From Saxidomus purpurata (taxonomy: Eukaryota; Mollusca; Bivalvia; Venerida; Veneridae), in the NCBI GenBank assembly GCA_022818135.1, contig JAFMSR010000010.1, positions 37,520,754-37,584,753 on the forward strand: a stretch of 64,000 nucleotides of DNA, given 5' to 3'. Of this stretch, positions 23,154 to 35,300 are shown piece after piece. A program made the position numbers and the translations under genes. The notes below the pieces were generated by a model. It saw only the letters and a program-made list of their open reading frames with translations. It was not told the DNA's origin and searched no databases. How positions within the stretch are numbered: the stretch's first letter is position 1; each line of letters starts with the position of its first letter.

Positions 23154-23250
23154 CACTATCTTTGTATACACGATGTTTTACTCGAAATTCATGAAAGACA
23201 ACTCTTGGTTAACTTATTGCCGTGCGCATGCGCACTTCGGAACTGTAAAC

Positions 23251-24395
23251 TGAAAATGGTGTGTGTATAAAAGTGTAGAGGAAATAATAACTTTTAACCC
23301 AATACACAAATCTCTTCCCGCTACCAGAATGAAAAAATAACTTTCAAAATATTGATTTTCTTATTTGACTGGGAGAGTCAATTTAAGAAAAGAACAACTG
23401 CATGCAGGAGTTGCTTCCCTTCCACTGCCGAAATCTCTACCAAAATCAACAACGACACATTCAACTATCATTCTATCAGTCCGATTTTTTTATATCTTAA
23501 GCACCAACTTCAACTTCTAATGAGGCATAATCATTAATTTAACACATTTAAATGTACAGCAACCAAAAATTGCTTTTATAGAACTGTCACCAAAAATATA
23601 CTTTGTGCAGTAATATGCGCATAATGTCACTTTAACATTTATATCTTAGAAATAGATGATAAAATTGTCGATGTGCTATTTGAAAAATGGACTCGTTAAA
23701 TAATCTCGGATATATGGTGAATATTTGTTTATTTAACAGTCACTAGCAATTAGCAAAATTATTGAGTGAATATATTGTACATTTTCATGCAATAGTTGCT
23801 ATCTTTGCATGGTCACATAGTTTTAACTCTACTGCACATGATATTTTTATTACGCCATTTATATTCTGATCAATTTTAAATTCGAAACGGGTTAGACCAG
23901 AACCGTCAGTTAAAATTTACTCGTCCTTTTATTTCTCCTATATTCACAGTGTCCAACCAGTAAACAGACCAAGTGGTTCTGCTATGCAACATGATTGCAA
24001 CTTTCAGAAGCGCTAGAATGTTGGGACTGCTTACAGTGATTAAAACATCTGTTGTGAGGAGTGCAGAGAAAATTCATAAACGTTTAATGCACTGGTACTT
24101 TCAATGGGAACTTGTTTCATGCATGTATGTCATGGATCCGACAGAGAAAATCGTCTTTTGTATCCTTGTATATATTTTAACCATTCTCAAGCATTTCTAT
24201 ATCTTTGTATACATTTAGTTCTTAACCTCGATATATTTCTAAAATAGACATATCCATCTTTAAGTTAAGATAAGTACGAGAATACTTATTCAAAAGATAG
24301 CTCACTAAATATTTACTGACTTGATAGCAAAAGGTGCAAATCATGACCAGACTGCACTTATACACTGATCATTATCTACAATGAGAGAGATTTAT
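23251..24395. other. No gene seen
   Basis: AT-rich sequence between two mobile elements. Open frames are short and unlike any known domain. A fragment near 24,340 (ATCATGACCAGACTGCACTT) belongs to the dispersed repeat seen at 8,930. Confidence 0.5.
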
Positions 24396-24401
24396 GACAC
24401 A

Positions 24402-24442
24402 AAGAGAGAGAGAGAGAGAGACACAGACACACACACAGACAC
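24402..24442. repeat. GA/CA microsatellite
   Basis: (AG)n passes into ACACAGACACACACACAGAC and is followed by a short GC-rich island GGCCGCGGCCCCCCCCAG at about 24,444. Confidence 0.95.
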
Positions 24443-24854
24443 GGCCGCGGCCCCCCCCAGGGGGCGATTGAAAAATAGCTATTGAAAAATACGTTTACAA
24501 GCGTTCCATGTACATCTGATTTTACATTTGTGCATAAGCTCATTCTAAATAGCATCCAATAACCGATAATCATACTGCCGTTATACATTGCTTTCAGTTC
24601 TAGACAATTGGTAGCTACTTGTTTAAAAAAAGCAATTGTCACGCACTAAGTAACATACAATAATACATACTGTAGGCAATTACGAGTTTTGTTATAATTT
24701 ATATATGTAACCGTAAACCTATACCTGTAATGTTAACATTGTTTTCTAATGTTCAGTTGAAAAAGATATTCCTGTATTTATTTGACTACATATATATTGG
24801 ATATATTTTAAAACGCTCAATCGTTTCCTCGTGTGTAGACGGTCTATATTTACA

Positions 24855-26190
24855 TACACTTAGAGCCACTTCTAACCCGACACTTTTCAAATTCGATTTT
24901 CTCGAATACGGTTCAAGATATTCGTTTCAAATTAAATATTATGCTGTTTGGCAACATTAGCTGTATAAAAATGATAAAACATTTCAAATGTGACGATCGG
25001 TTACTTTTGCACGTGTCACAGGTACGATTTCACCATTTTGCACGAGGAAATGTAGGTGAGCGAAAAATATCGATTTTCATTTTCATTTTATTGTTCTATA
25101 ACGCAATTCAAACCGTAAAAACAGAATTTTGATTTTAAAAATCAGTCACTTCAAATGAATAACCAAGAGCATGGTCGCGCAATTGACATCAGTGTTGCTT
25201 GGCGGCCAATCACTCAGACACGTATATACATGTATCATATTCATTTAGCAATATTTTCGTTTGCAAACATATGCAGTATCAACCTGTTCACTATAAATCG
25301 TAACAAAGATGGAAATTTATCTGTAAAATACAATTTACATTGTATACACAAAGAAACAGTTAAGCACCCCCTGAAAGTTTAAGATTGACTTATCTAACGA
25401 AGCTTTATCATGAAAATATCGTCAAATTGAGCCAGGGAAAATGAATGTAACAGCAACCCTCTGGCAAACAGAAACGGCAAAACTATAATAATATGTTGGG
25501 CTTTTCGGAAGATATTAATGAACAATCAACGGGTGCCGTTTTATCCGAAATCAAAAACGCATTTTAAGTATCGAGCTGCAGAGGTCATAGGAAGATTTAA
25601 GGTGCGAATTAGAGTAAAAATGCAATTTTGAGTCTTAAGATGACTTCCGTACTTTTTACGCTTAGTAGCAGAGTAAACCTTCACTGTGCCTGGACGACCA
25701 TCCTAACCCTGACTATTCTGCCTCCATATGAACCTCGGATCTTATTAAAGACAATATGCTTACAATTGCAGGGCAAAACTGTTTGCAGTTCGTGCAGAGG
25801 GTTGCTGTTATGATTGACAGCATCTTGTCCTTGGTTTATGTGAAGGCGATTTCTTTAAATAATTTTTAAGTCACTACATAACTTCCGGGAGTTCTTAACT
25901 TTTTTCTATGTTTCGTTTTTTTACTCGGACTTACGGATTTCATTATGAATCGGTGACTTTTTCTCATTGTTGGTATTTCACGTTATGTCATTTTGTGAAT
26001 TCGGATTTTACAGTGATGTTTTTTATTTGTTAAGATTTATATGTATTTGTTGGTCAATTAAATTAAATTTCGCGGAAGTACGTATGATGTATTGAATTAA
26101 TTATATTTTAAATTTGAACGAAATCCGCATACAAATAATACAGTTCTACCGAATTATATAAGTGTCGGGTTAGAAGTGGCTCCAAGTGTA
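24855..26190. mobile_element. 1.34-kb non-autonomous TIR element
   Basis: Left end 24,855-24,885 (TACACTTAGAGCCACTTCTA then ACCCGACACTT) is mirrored at 26,159-26,190. TA adjoins both ends, suggesting a TA target. Inside is a second inverted pair, AACAGCAACCCTCTG at about 25,450 and CAGAGGGTTGCTGTT at about 25,796, so a smaller palindromic element may be nested. No transposase-like coding sequence. Confidence 0.75.
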
Positions 26191-26628
26191 TATCTACACG
26201 AAACATAAAAATAAAACATGTAAAACGACAAAACAGCCACACGATTGAATTATTTAGTTTCTTTATTTTCTAAATGAATTTCGATATAAATCTTTGACGT
26301 TTATAGTAACATCTATATTTCAACTCAGATATATATCTAAAATGAAAGAAGGTTGGTTTGACTTCAAATGTACTTGCTCCGTTTTGCTTTACAAAGGCTC
26401 GCATATTACAGTACCTTAAGGAATATAAAATGTACCAATAAATCAAATAAAGACATTAGCGTACAAACAACTTATATATAAAAAGACAAATTTTAGTGAA
26501 GATCAAAAAAACATTTTTATAAATAATTAACATATATCTTTCTAAAGAAGGATTCAGCCGTAGTGTTCATGACAGCTTTTCAAAAATGCATCAGTGACTA
26601 ACGTTATTAATACCGTAGCTGCAAAGCT
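26191..26628. other. No gene seen
   Basis: AT-rich spacer before block B. No recognisable coding, RNA or repeat feature. Confidence 0.5.
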
Positions 26629-29501
26629 GCACACAATTCTGACAAACAAAGTTTTGTACCGTTGGCATATGGAAGATATATGACCTCGAAAATGTACCTT
26701 CGGACAGTCATATTGACAAAAGAAAAAAAACCAAAAATTACATTTTGTCACCCTCTTTAAATGCAAAACCAAGATAAAAACTGATAGCTACTATATTTTA
26801 CTCAACAGAAACATACTATTTGTTTCAAAACCCAAGACCATTACTATGGCAACAGCGATTTGAAATTATTCTTTTTAAATCTTGGCTTACCCTATGAAAA
26901 AAGGCAGATCGTGGAAAGAAAAAAGAAAAGTCACCAGATATGATATATATTGAAAAGAGAAAAGTGCAACCAAAAAAAAGATGCGTTAGGAAATGATTAA
27001 TGGAACACAGTTTACTGCCCATGTAAAAAAAAGGAGTTTTGACGTCAAATTGTGGTATGTGACGCATTTTTAGAGTGAATAAGACGCCGTAGGTATACTT
27101 TTTCACATGTTGTAGTTTTGTATGTACTGAACGTAGGTAACTGAAATTTTCCAATATTGATGTTGAAATATTGTTTGTTCAGATATGCAAGAAAGCTAGT
27201 TTTCAAGTATTTTGTCCGAAGGCCTATTTTCCTGTGTCACTGGTCATATAATTTATTCATGCCAATATACATACAAAATAAAACAAATTCTTTGCAGAAA
27301 TTCGTTAATGTTTTACAAGCCGATACTTGCACGGGGTTGTTGAAACTTATGTCAAATGTAAACGTAAAAATGTGGCTGTTAAAGAGGAAATAGAAATATG
27401 TAAACACACAGTCAGTATATTTGAAAACGACTGAATAATTCCAAAGCAGTCGGTATTCGTTTGCGAATATAAACTTTATTATCCATTGTCCAGTCTTTTT
27501 TGTTTTCTACTATTGAGAAGAAAAAACGTATCATGAGACATACCTCACAAATATTATGCATAACTCATACTATTTTACAATATTATATTACTAAAATAGG
27601 TTAAACTATCTTCCTTAACAAGGATCTCAGCGGTGGTTCTGCTTGCTATTGTGAGCATTCTCATGTATGCTGCATTAACATATTTATACATCCTGATGGG
27701 TAGCTCATCAGATTGAAACTCTGCATCTGCGAAGTTTGTTCATTTGGATACGTATGTAAAGGGATACACATATAAAAGTCGTTTATAAAATAGAAACTTT
27801 TATAAATCATCTCGACTTTATCTGTTCTTCGATTGATTAAAATTCTTTTGATCAAAGTTTTGATACATCATACATGCACATTGTTTTTGTTAAATGAATA
27901 AAACTATTTAACACCTGGATATTCTTTACCCGTTTTTACAAGGCGATTATTATTATAGTGACTGCCACGGTAATAGCCTCTTCCTACGATGCATAGAACA
28001 TAACTCCTATCAATAATTTATACGCCAATTGATATAGTTCGATGAGATTCAAGTAAATAGTTAAGAAAGTTGTTTCCTGACATGCAATTAGATTTACCTT
28101 AAAAAATATGGTTTTGTACATGATTTTATTTTATTTTTTTGTTAATTAATATCGAGCAATATGTTTTCTCAAGCTGAATAACTTACCTGTTTTCCGTAGA
28201 GTTATCAAAGAAGGCTTTGGTATGAAAAACAAAGACACACATTGAAAAGTGGGCGATTCGACGCGTAGTTTTAAATGGAAAAAGTAAGTTTTTACAGGTT
28301 TTAAGACAGTTTAAATGATAATGATCATTAATTGATAGAACTTTATTTAGCTTTGTCAAAATGTTAAAGAGAAAGTCTCAGTGAAAATAAAAGTCGAAAA
28401 GTTGTGTTAAAATGTTAATTTGTTATTACTTGTACTACTACATAGAATGAATATAATATGTATGTATCTAAAGGTACTATTACATAGCTGATATAACATA
28501 AGGCTCTGTTTAGTTCATATTTCTCGTACACGAGGTCTTCTAGATACTAAAACTTCACGAACCTTACTGGACGGATTTAACATCCCAATAGTTACATAGA
28601 CGGGTACAGGGTGATCCTTTACCTTTCAAGTCACGGCAGTTCTTCGAGCATCATAGCCAGCAGTTGACAGAGAAAATTACTGTATTTATCATGTATATAA
28701 CATGTTCTAAGATATCTTCTTTTCAGTATACAAAAAGCCGCATCAAGATTTCCGTATCAAACGCGTAAATTTGCTTCATATACGAGGGGTGTTCGAAATG
28801 TTTCTGGAAAACAGCAATATTTTTTTTTGTCATTGATTTATTAGGTGAAACATGCTGAATGTATATTGAACTCAGTTTTATAGATCTTTATAACATTGCT
28901 TTTTTAAATCGAAGTCACATGTTATAAATGAAGATCGGTATTATTTCTATGATATTGCAAAGCATTAAGAGTGCTCTTTTTACCAAATAAGGGTCAATTT
29001 CGACGGAAAGATAAATGTCTTGGTAACGTAAAAGTTACAAGTAATGAACAAAAAAGTTACAAGTAACTTTTAATCAAAGTGCTGATATAACTTTAATTGT
29101 TGTTGTAATATTCCCGTTCCGCAATACTTCCATATGAGGGAGGCGAATCGTGATTGTTTCTTATAGTCCCTTCCGCTCCATTTGTCCCATTTACTACCAC
29201 ATTTATTCTCCCTGTGGTAAAGAAAAAAAATGATGCGATTATGCCATTACAAAAAAAAAAAGTTTTCGTTAGTAAGTAATTTGAACTAGAAGATAATCCT
29301 GATTAGTTTTGTACTTTATTGACGTCACTTATGCCGTATGTCAAATATAGTAACAGTTCTGAATTATACAATAATGTTTCTATAAATGTTTTCTAAATAC
29401 AAAACTGAAACTCTATTTGATTACATATATATATTATCATCGTATTATCATTGAATGAACAATAACTGATTAAGCATTTTATACACTCATTAAACACAAA
29501 C

Positions 29502-29507
29502 TTTATT
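29502..29507 (-). promoter_or_regulatory. Polyadenylation signal AATAAA of gene B
   Basis: AATAAA on the minus strand lies 8 nt past the stop codon of gene B. The matching place in gene A does not show this hexamer. Placement unusually close to the stop is the main doubt. Confidence 0.45.
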
Positions 29508-29515
29508 AGATAATG

Positions 29516-30631
29516 TCACATACTGGTCACTCTAACCACTCCATACTGAGATATCCTCTTGTACCGCAGGTATAACATACATATTAAAAAGCCGATACAA
29601 ATGACAACCAGTACAACAGCCAGAACAATGTAGATGGCGCTATAATAAAGAAATAATATAATATATGTAAATTGAGTTCACATATTTAATTAACTATTCA
29701 GAGAGATGAGCTGAAAACGCATTATTATGAGCTATATTTATTACATGTTAAAAACGTTAGGAATATTGCTTTTAAGTCAGATTTCTTAGTAAAACATGAC
29801 TGTGTAAGTGCTAAGTATGAGTAATCACGGACGTCGATGTTTATTAATGATAAGTACAGAAGTAAATAAGCTCGTACATGCCCCCGCCGTCATCATTGCA
29901 TTCACTGTCATCATAGATGGCGTTGCAGCATCCTGTATTACAACACGAATCGCAACACTGTGTGTACCCATCGAAAGTGCATTCTTCCTGTCTGAAAAAG
30001 TCATGTAAGTTTTTCTATATCCACAAATGAGGCTAGTAGATATATGCTATGAATTAATTATGTAAACTAGTTTACTTATAAAGTATTTCAAGCAATGATA
30101 ATTTGACATGTATTTAATGCAAACAAATATTTTAATCCATCTAGCTTTTTAACTGTATCTAAAATTTGTTTAGCCCTTATATTTGTATTTTTCACATCTG
30201 CCATTATACTGAATACAAGAATCGCTAAATGTCTAACATGTAACTGGACAAAAATTGAAAATAAATAGCATTCTGTCATACTTCTTTTTCTCTACAATCA
30301 GAGTTAAGCATTGCACAAAGTCAATGCACAGTTAATATGCTTCCATTGGTTAAAATTTTATTTCAACAAATAAGTATACCATCTTACAAATTTGAAAATG
30401 GTACATTTAAAACGGAACGCAAACATCTTAAATGGATTGGAGAACAAGTAAACTAACATTGAATGTAAATATATCTCCATACAGAAATCATTTGCATTGT
30501 GTATACATTGTACAATATGCAGATAGGAAACATAGCTAATTAATCATTATCTACTGATTAACACACACACTAAAACGACAGTCATTATTGTAAATTCAGT
30601 GATAAATTCAAGACACACACACACGCACGCA

Positions 30632-30677
<46 letters not shown>

Positions 30678-32111
30678 TTACATGTATAGTTAGCAAGTCT
30701 ATATACAAACGCATGTTTTCAACAGTTGCTTAACAATCTGACAAACATATATGATGCATTTTAATACTTGCTACGATACCATCTGTCATAATTCATAAAA
30801 AGTATTATTGATATAACAAGATAATGCATTTCTTGTTTGAAATAGAAAACAGCAAGCTCTACAAGTGGGACATACAATTTGGAAGTATTGAACTGATCAT
30901 ATAAACGAATGCTTTTCAATGTTGTGCAAACATGCATTGTAGCAAAAACATGAATGAATTATGTATTTATATATACAGTTGCAGTTGTTCTATTGTATTA
31001 TGAGACAGTTTCTGTTATTTAAACGAAACTAAAAGCACGAATTACATGCAACAAGAATTGTATCAATAACAAATTTAGTTTTAATTACTATTGGCCTGTC
31101 AAGGACTTTTATACAATGCAGTGTATAGAAAAAACCTTTTATTTAAGAATGTTCTGCTTTTACAGAATATTATTATAACGCTGGGTAAAATAAAACCGAG
31201 TAAATTACTGACATGCACGGGAATCTCACTTTTCAACATCTAGTACATCAAGCTTTCAATACCATGTTTCTTATCAAAACAATGACCATATGTCTCGTGC
31301 TTTATCGAGTATATTCAGATATTTGTGTTAAAGAGAGTTGATGTATAGATTTGCAAAGTTATGAATTGGTACATTTTCAATAAAAAATACAAGATATAGT
31401 TTTGGAACTACTTGCAAACTTACAAAAATATGTTTTATTTTTTAATTGAATAGCCCGTGCGTCTAGAAGACGTAGTAACAACGAAATTGACGTGCGACTT
31501 AAAACACATAATTCATTAAATAGGACTTCCTTGTAGTATTAAAACTAGTAATAGTATGGCGTAACGATAGAAGGAATTGTCGAATCACACACTTACATTT
31601 TGTACGTTTGCGTCAAAACACGGATTCCGTGCACATGTGCGTTATAGAACTTGAAGGACGAAAATTAGTGATAATAAAATGGTTATATTCAGTGATGTGA
31701 GTGTTTTAAACAGTGTCAAATGGATTACAATGGATTACCTCCAGGGGTGAGTGTTTGTGTTTATTTTCATAAACAAATAACTAGAGAAGTACTAAATGCA
31801 AACTTCAGAAGGTTGCCGTTTCGAGTTTTGTTTGATTTGTTGAGCCTGTTTTTAGATAATATGCAAAATATTGTGTAACGAGAAAGCAGGATACCAAAAT
31901 TAAAGGACGTTTGTACTATTTTGTTTTGATATATCAGTATATGGGGTAGCAGGGTTGTAGAGGGTCCTCTGGGGGGATGGGGGTCGAACCCCGAGCCGGC
32001 CACATGTGCATGTATATAGGGCCAAAATGTATTTGACCACAGGGGGACGGTGTGTACCTTTTACACTAAACGGGTGTTTTATGTGTGTTTTCTGACAAAA
32101 ATCCATTTTAC

Positions 32112-32153
<42 letters not shown>

Positions 32154-32290
32154 AATTTGCCACCGGTTTCCTTTTATCTCATCAGGCAATAATGAGCATA
32201 AAAAGGAAACGGTTGGCAAATAATCATTTAATTATCTCAGGACGGTTTACTTTTAATATATTACTTTTCCGGCCATTTTTAATTTTTCAG

Positions 32291-32351
<61 letters not shown>

Positions 32352-35300
32352 AAAAGGGGTCTAACTCTGAAAGGCGAAATCACAATCATATTTTGACACA
32401 TCTCAAACAGACACAGTTTTATAGCCGACGTATGTGATACTATGTTAAACTTGAATTTAATCAATAGTAGACATATTTTGCTTTCCAAAAATGTACAGGT
32501 TCCCTGAGCAAATAGTTCTGCTTTTGATGAAAATTCTTCGAAACCGAAACACGCGTCTTGAATGAGATCTTGCTACCCGCTGTTTACATTGTAATATCAC
32601 TACGAAATGCGGATTGAACGCGTTTTGCACGCTGAAGTAGGCTAAGAATCAACAAAGAAGTTATTTGGACTCACTTACTGCAAGTGTTATTGTTGAAACC
32701 CGTAATCTACTCCCGTAGTCAATTTAAGAAATTTCTGTTTACACTTCTCGATTAGCCGGCAGACATATTTGATAGAAGGTCGCACTGAACAACTGCAAAT
32801 ACCGCATTCTGATTGGACGCTGGAGCTGGCTCCCTGCTTACGTATTGAATTCGATAGCGGCACACGAAACCAAACTAATCAAATATTTATTTACATCGTA
32901 GTTTGACAGATGGCGCGGAAAGCTCGAAAGTAGAAACTATTAAAACTTTCGTATTATAACAGTACTTCATTTTACGATTTATTTCTTAAAGTCCCATTTA
33001 TATTTAATTAACCTGGTGACAATGTTAAGTGAAACTCAAAAAGAAGTGGTAGATATTGCCTTTAATTGGCCATAGTTTTGTTCTTTTGGGTGCTGCTGGT
33101 ACCGGCAAATTACACACAGTTTCAGAAATAGTAAGACATTGCCAGAGGGAAGGGAAGCATGTATCTCTGACATGTTCAACTGGGATACCATGCACTGTGT
33201 ATGAAAATTTAGGTGTCAATGTCATGACCTTGCACAGGTGGGCGGGTATAGAAGATGGTAGGTTTCCAGCTGATGAAATTGTGAAAGTTTTAACCAGTAA
33301 TGTAAAATATGCAAGCATTTTTGACAGAATTAAAAACACAGAGACTCTAATTATAGATGAGTGTTCTATGCTTAGTAAAAGAACCTTTGAAATATTGAAT
33401 GAAGTATGTTCAATTAAAGACAAATCATTGCTGTTTGGAGGCATTCAATTGATCTTAGTAGGTGATTTCAGACAGCTGGCACCTGTTCCAAATGTTCTGT
33501 ATGATGATGATGGGAGTTACTGTTTTGAAAGCAACCTTTTCACGTTAGTCTTAAAGCACAAACTGCTCTTAACAGAAATTCACAGACACCATGAGGAGAA
33601 GCTCATCTCTTCCATAGATGAAATCTCAAAAGGGCGTCTTTCAAAGGACACAAATGATTTCATGGTAAGTGTGAAGAACACCCCATTGTTAAAGCCTGTA
33701 AAGCTATTTGCTACCAATGACCTTGTATACTCAGCAAAAATAGAAACGTCCCTCCATATTTCAGGAAAGATTTATCGAAAACCAAAAGGGTTACTTTTAT
33801 GAATCAAAATAGAAAAACAAGTTCATTCATTATATCCGTATAAACTGGAACTTGGTAAATTTGTTTTTGCCTGAACCTTATTAAGAATGGACATAGCCAA
33901 AAGATTTGTATCATTTGTAGCACAAATTCATCTCTTACATTGTACAAGACATGATAAAGTATTTTTCTTTTTGCAGAGTGGATGTGGATTGCCAAAACAT
34001 CTTTAAGCCAGGACAGCTTGCTGTTGGTATTGGACGAGCAAAATCAGCCAGTGGTCTAAGAATTACCAATTTCCATCGACGGGTAGTAATTCCTCAACCA
34101 CAATCATTAGAGATATTTTATCGGGAAACCTTTTCACCGATTTGCGAGGACAAAAGCTGCTGTGTAGTTACAAAAAGGTATGGCCTTACTCTGATTTTAC
34201 AAAGGGCTGCAAAATGAAAATCAACAGATTGAATAGCAATGTAAACACCAGTCACTAATATCATGATCAGCTTAAAGCTGCTGGCTCTCAACTGCCGTTG
34301 AAAAAATTTTTTGCCTACAATTTGACATACTTATTCATTTATATAAAACTAAAGGCTAGAATCAGAATATAAGCAAAAATCCAAGTAGGAATTTGCAAAA
34401 ATCGATTGAAAATGTCGGTTACACATCACCGCTACACTATATGTGTATATTGAAATTTCAGAATACTGTAAGAGATGCTGTTAGAATTAAGGTGTTTGCA
34501 ACGCCTTTGAATTTGGTTGTGTATTTTCTGAAATTTAGAGATATATGTGACAGGAATTTATACTGGAGCATTTTTGTATGTCCATTATGTTCTAAAATAC
34601 GTCATTTTCATACAGTTTGAAGAACTTTATCTTTTTACCAAAATCTGAGAGCGACCAACTTTAAACATATTATGTAATTCAAAAACAGAATCACTTGCTG
34701 TTGACATAATTACATGGCACACTCCTGTTCAAAATCTTATTACTGGTATTTTTCTCAAATTTAGTGGTCTTATTACATAACAACTTGCGTTTCAGTGGTT
34801 TATTTGTTTGTATACCGTAAGGTGTAACAGCATCTCTAACAGTATTTCCTGCATTAGATTTTCTTGAAACTGTGTTCTGACCGATAACAATGTTGTTTAT
34901 TGACCTGCGATATTGCAGTGCATTGGGGTTGGTACTAGCGCCATTATATGTGGAGCGCTGCTGATTAAAACAGTTTTCTATTACATCGAAATTTATCAGA
35001 GCAGGCGTGATAAAGATTGTTGACTGATCTTTTAGGACCATTTCAGACAGCTCGACCAATTAAACTGGACTGGATATGACATAAGGCATTTACGTTTGTC
35101 TTTTTTAGTAATGCTTGTTTTTCTTTCAATTCCTTTTTTCCAAGACTGAAACCATTCAGCTGTTGCTTTTATTTCTTTTAAGCGACTGTCATTGATGTTC
35201 CTTATTGGTCGCATATCACGAAATATATCAATAAGTTTTGATGTGTGGTTGAGTAATGTTATAAGCCCATCTAAAACAGATCCTTTCTCTCCTAAATACA

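Larger units (their letters stand above)
17681..23250. mobile_element. ISL2EU-like DNA transposon, 5.6 kb
   Basis: It is bounded by the inverted repeat GTTTACAGTTCC (17,681-17,692) and GGAACTGTAAAC (23,239-23,250). It encodes two convergent genes, a SAP/SWIM/YqaJ protein on the plus strand and a THAP/DDE protein on the minus strand. That pairing of a THAP transposase with a YqaJ nuclease is characteristic of ISL2EU elements, related to PIF/Harbinger. Both genes carry frame-breaking changes, so this copy is probably inactive. The expected 2-bp target duplication is not visible, and the end of the A/B duplication lies at its left edge. Confidence 0.85.
26629..31880. repeat. Duplicated block B, left part
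   Basis: Matches block A collinearly: 26,629-26,655 with 187-213, 27,240-28,880 with about 220-1,905, 28,882-28,965 with 6,655-6,750, 28,965-29,265 with 7,308-7,620 and 29,370-31,880 with 8,440-12,080. About 580 bp at 26,656-27,239 has no counterpart in A. The hexamer array of A is missing here. Confidence 0.9.

Noticed and set aside
22980..23171. Using the upstream ATG of exon 1 (MYTKIVMAYHC) as the transposase start
   Set aside because: THAP domains begin close to the first cysteine and the downstream ATG at 23,153 gives the usual MAYHCAVKNC start; the upstream ATG remains possible.
31950..32010. B-box-like GGGTTCGACCCC on the minus strand beside the P-like element
   Set aside because: No A box at the right distance and no SINE body; likely chance or a very small fragment.
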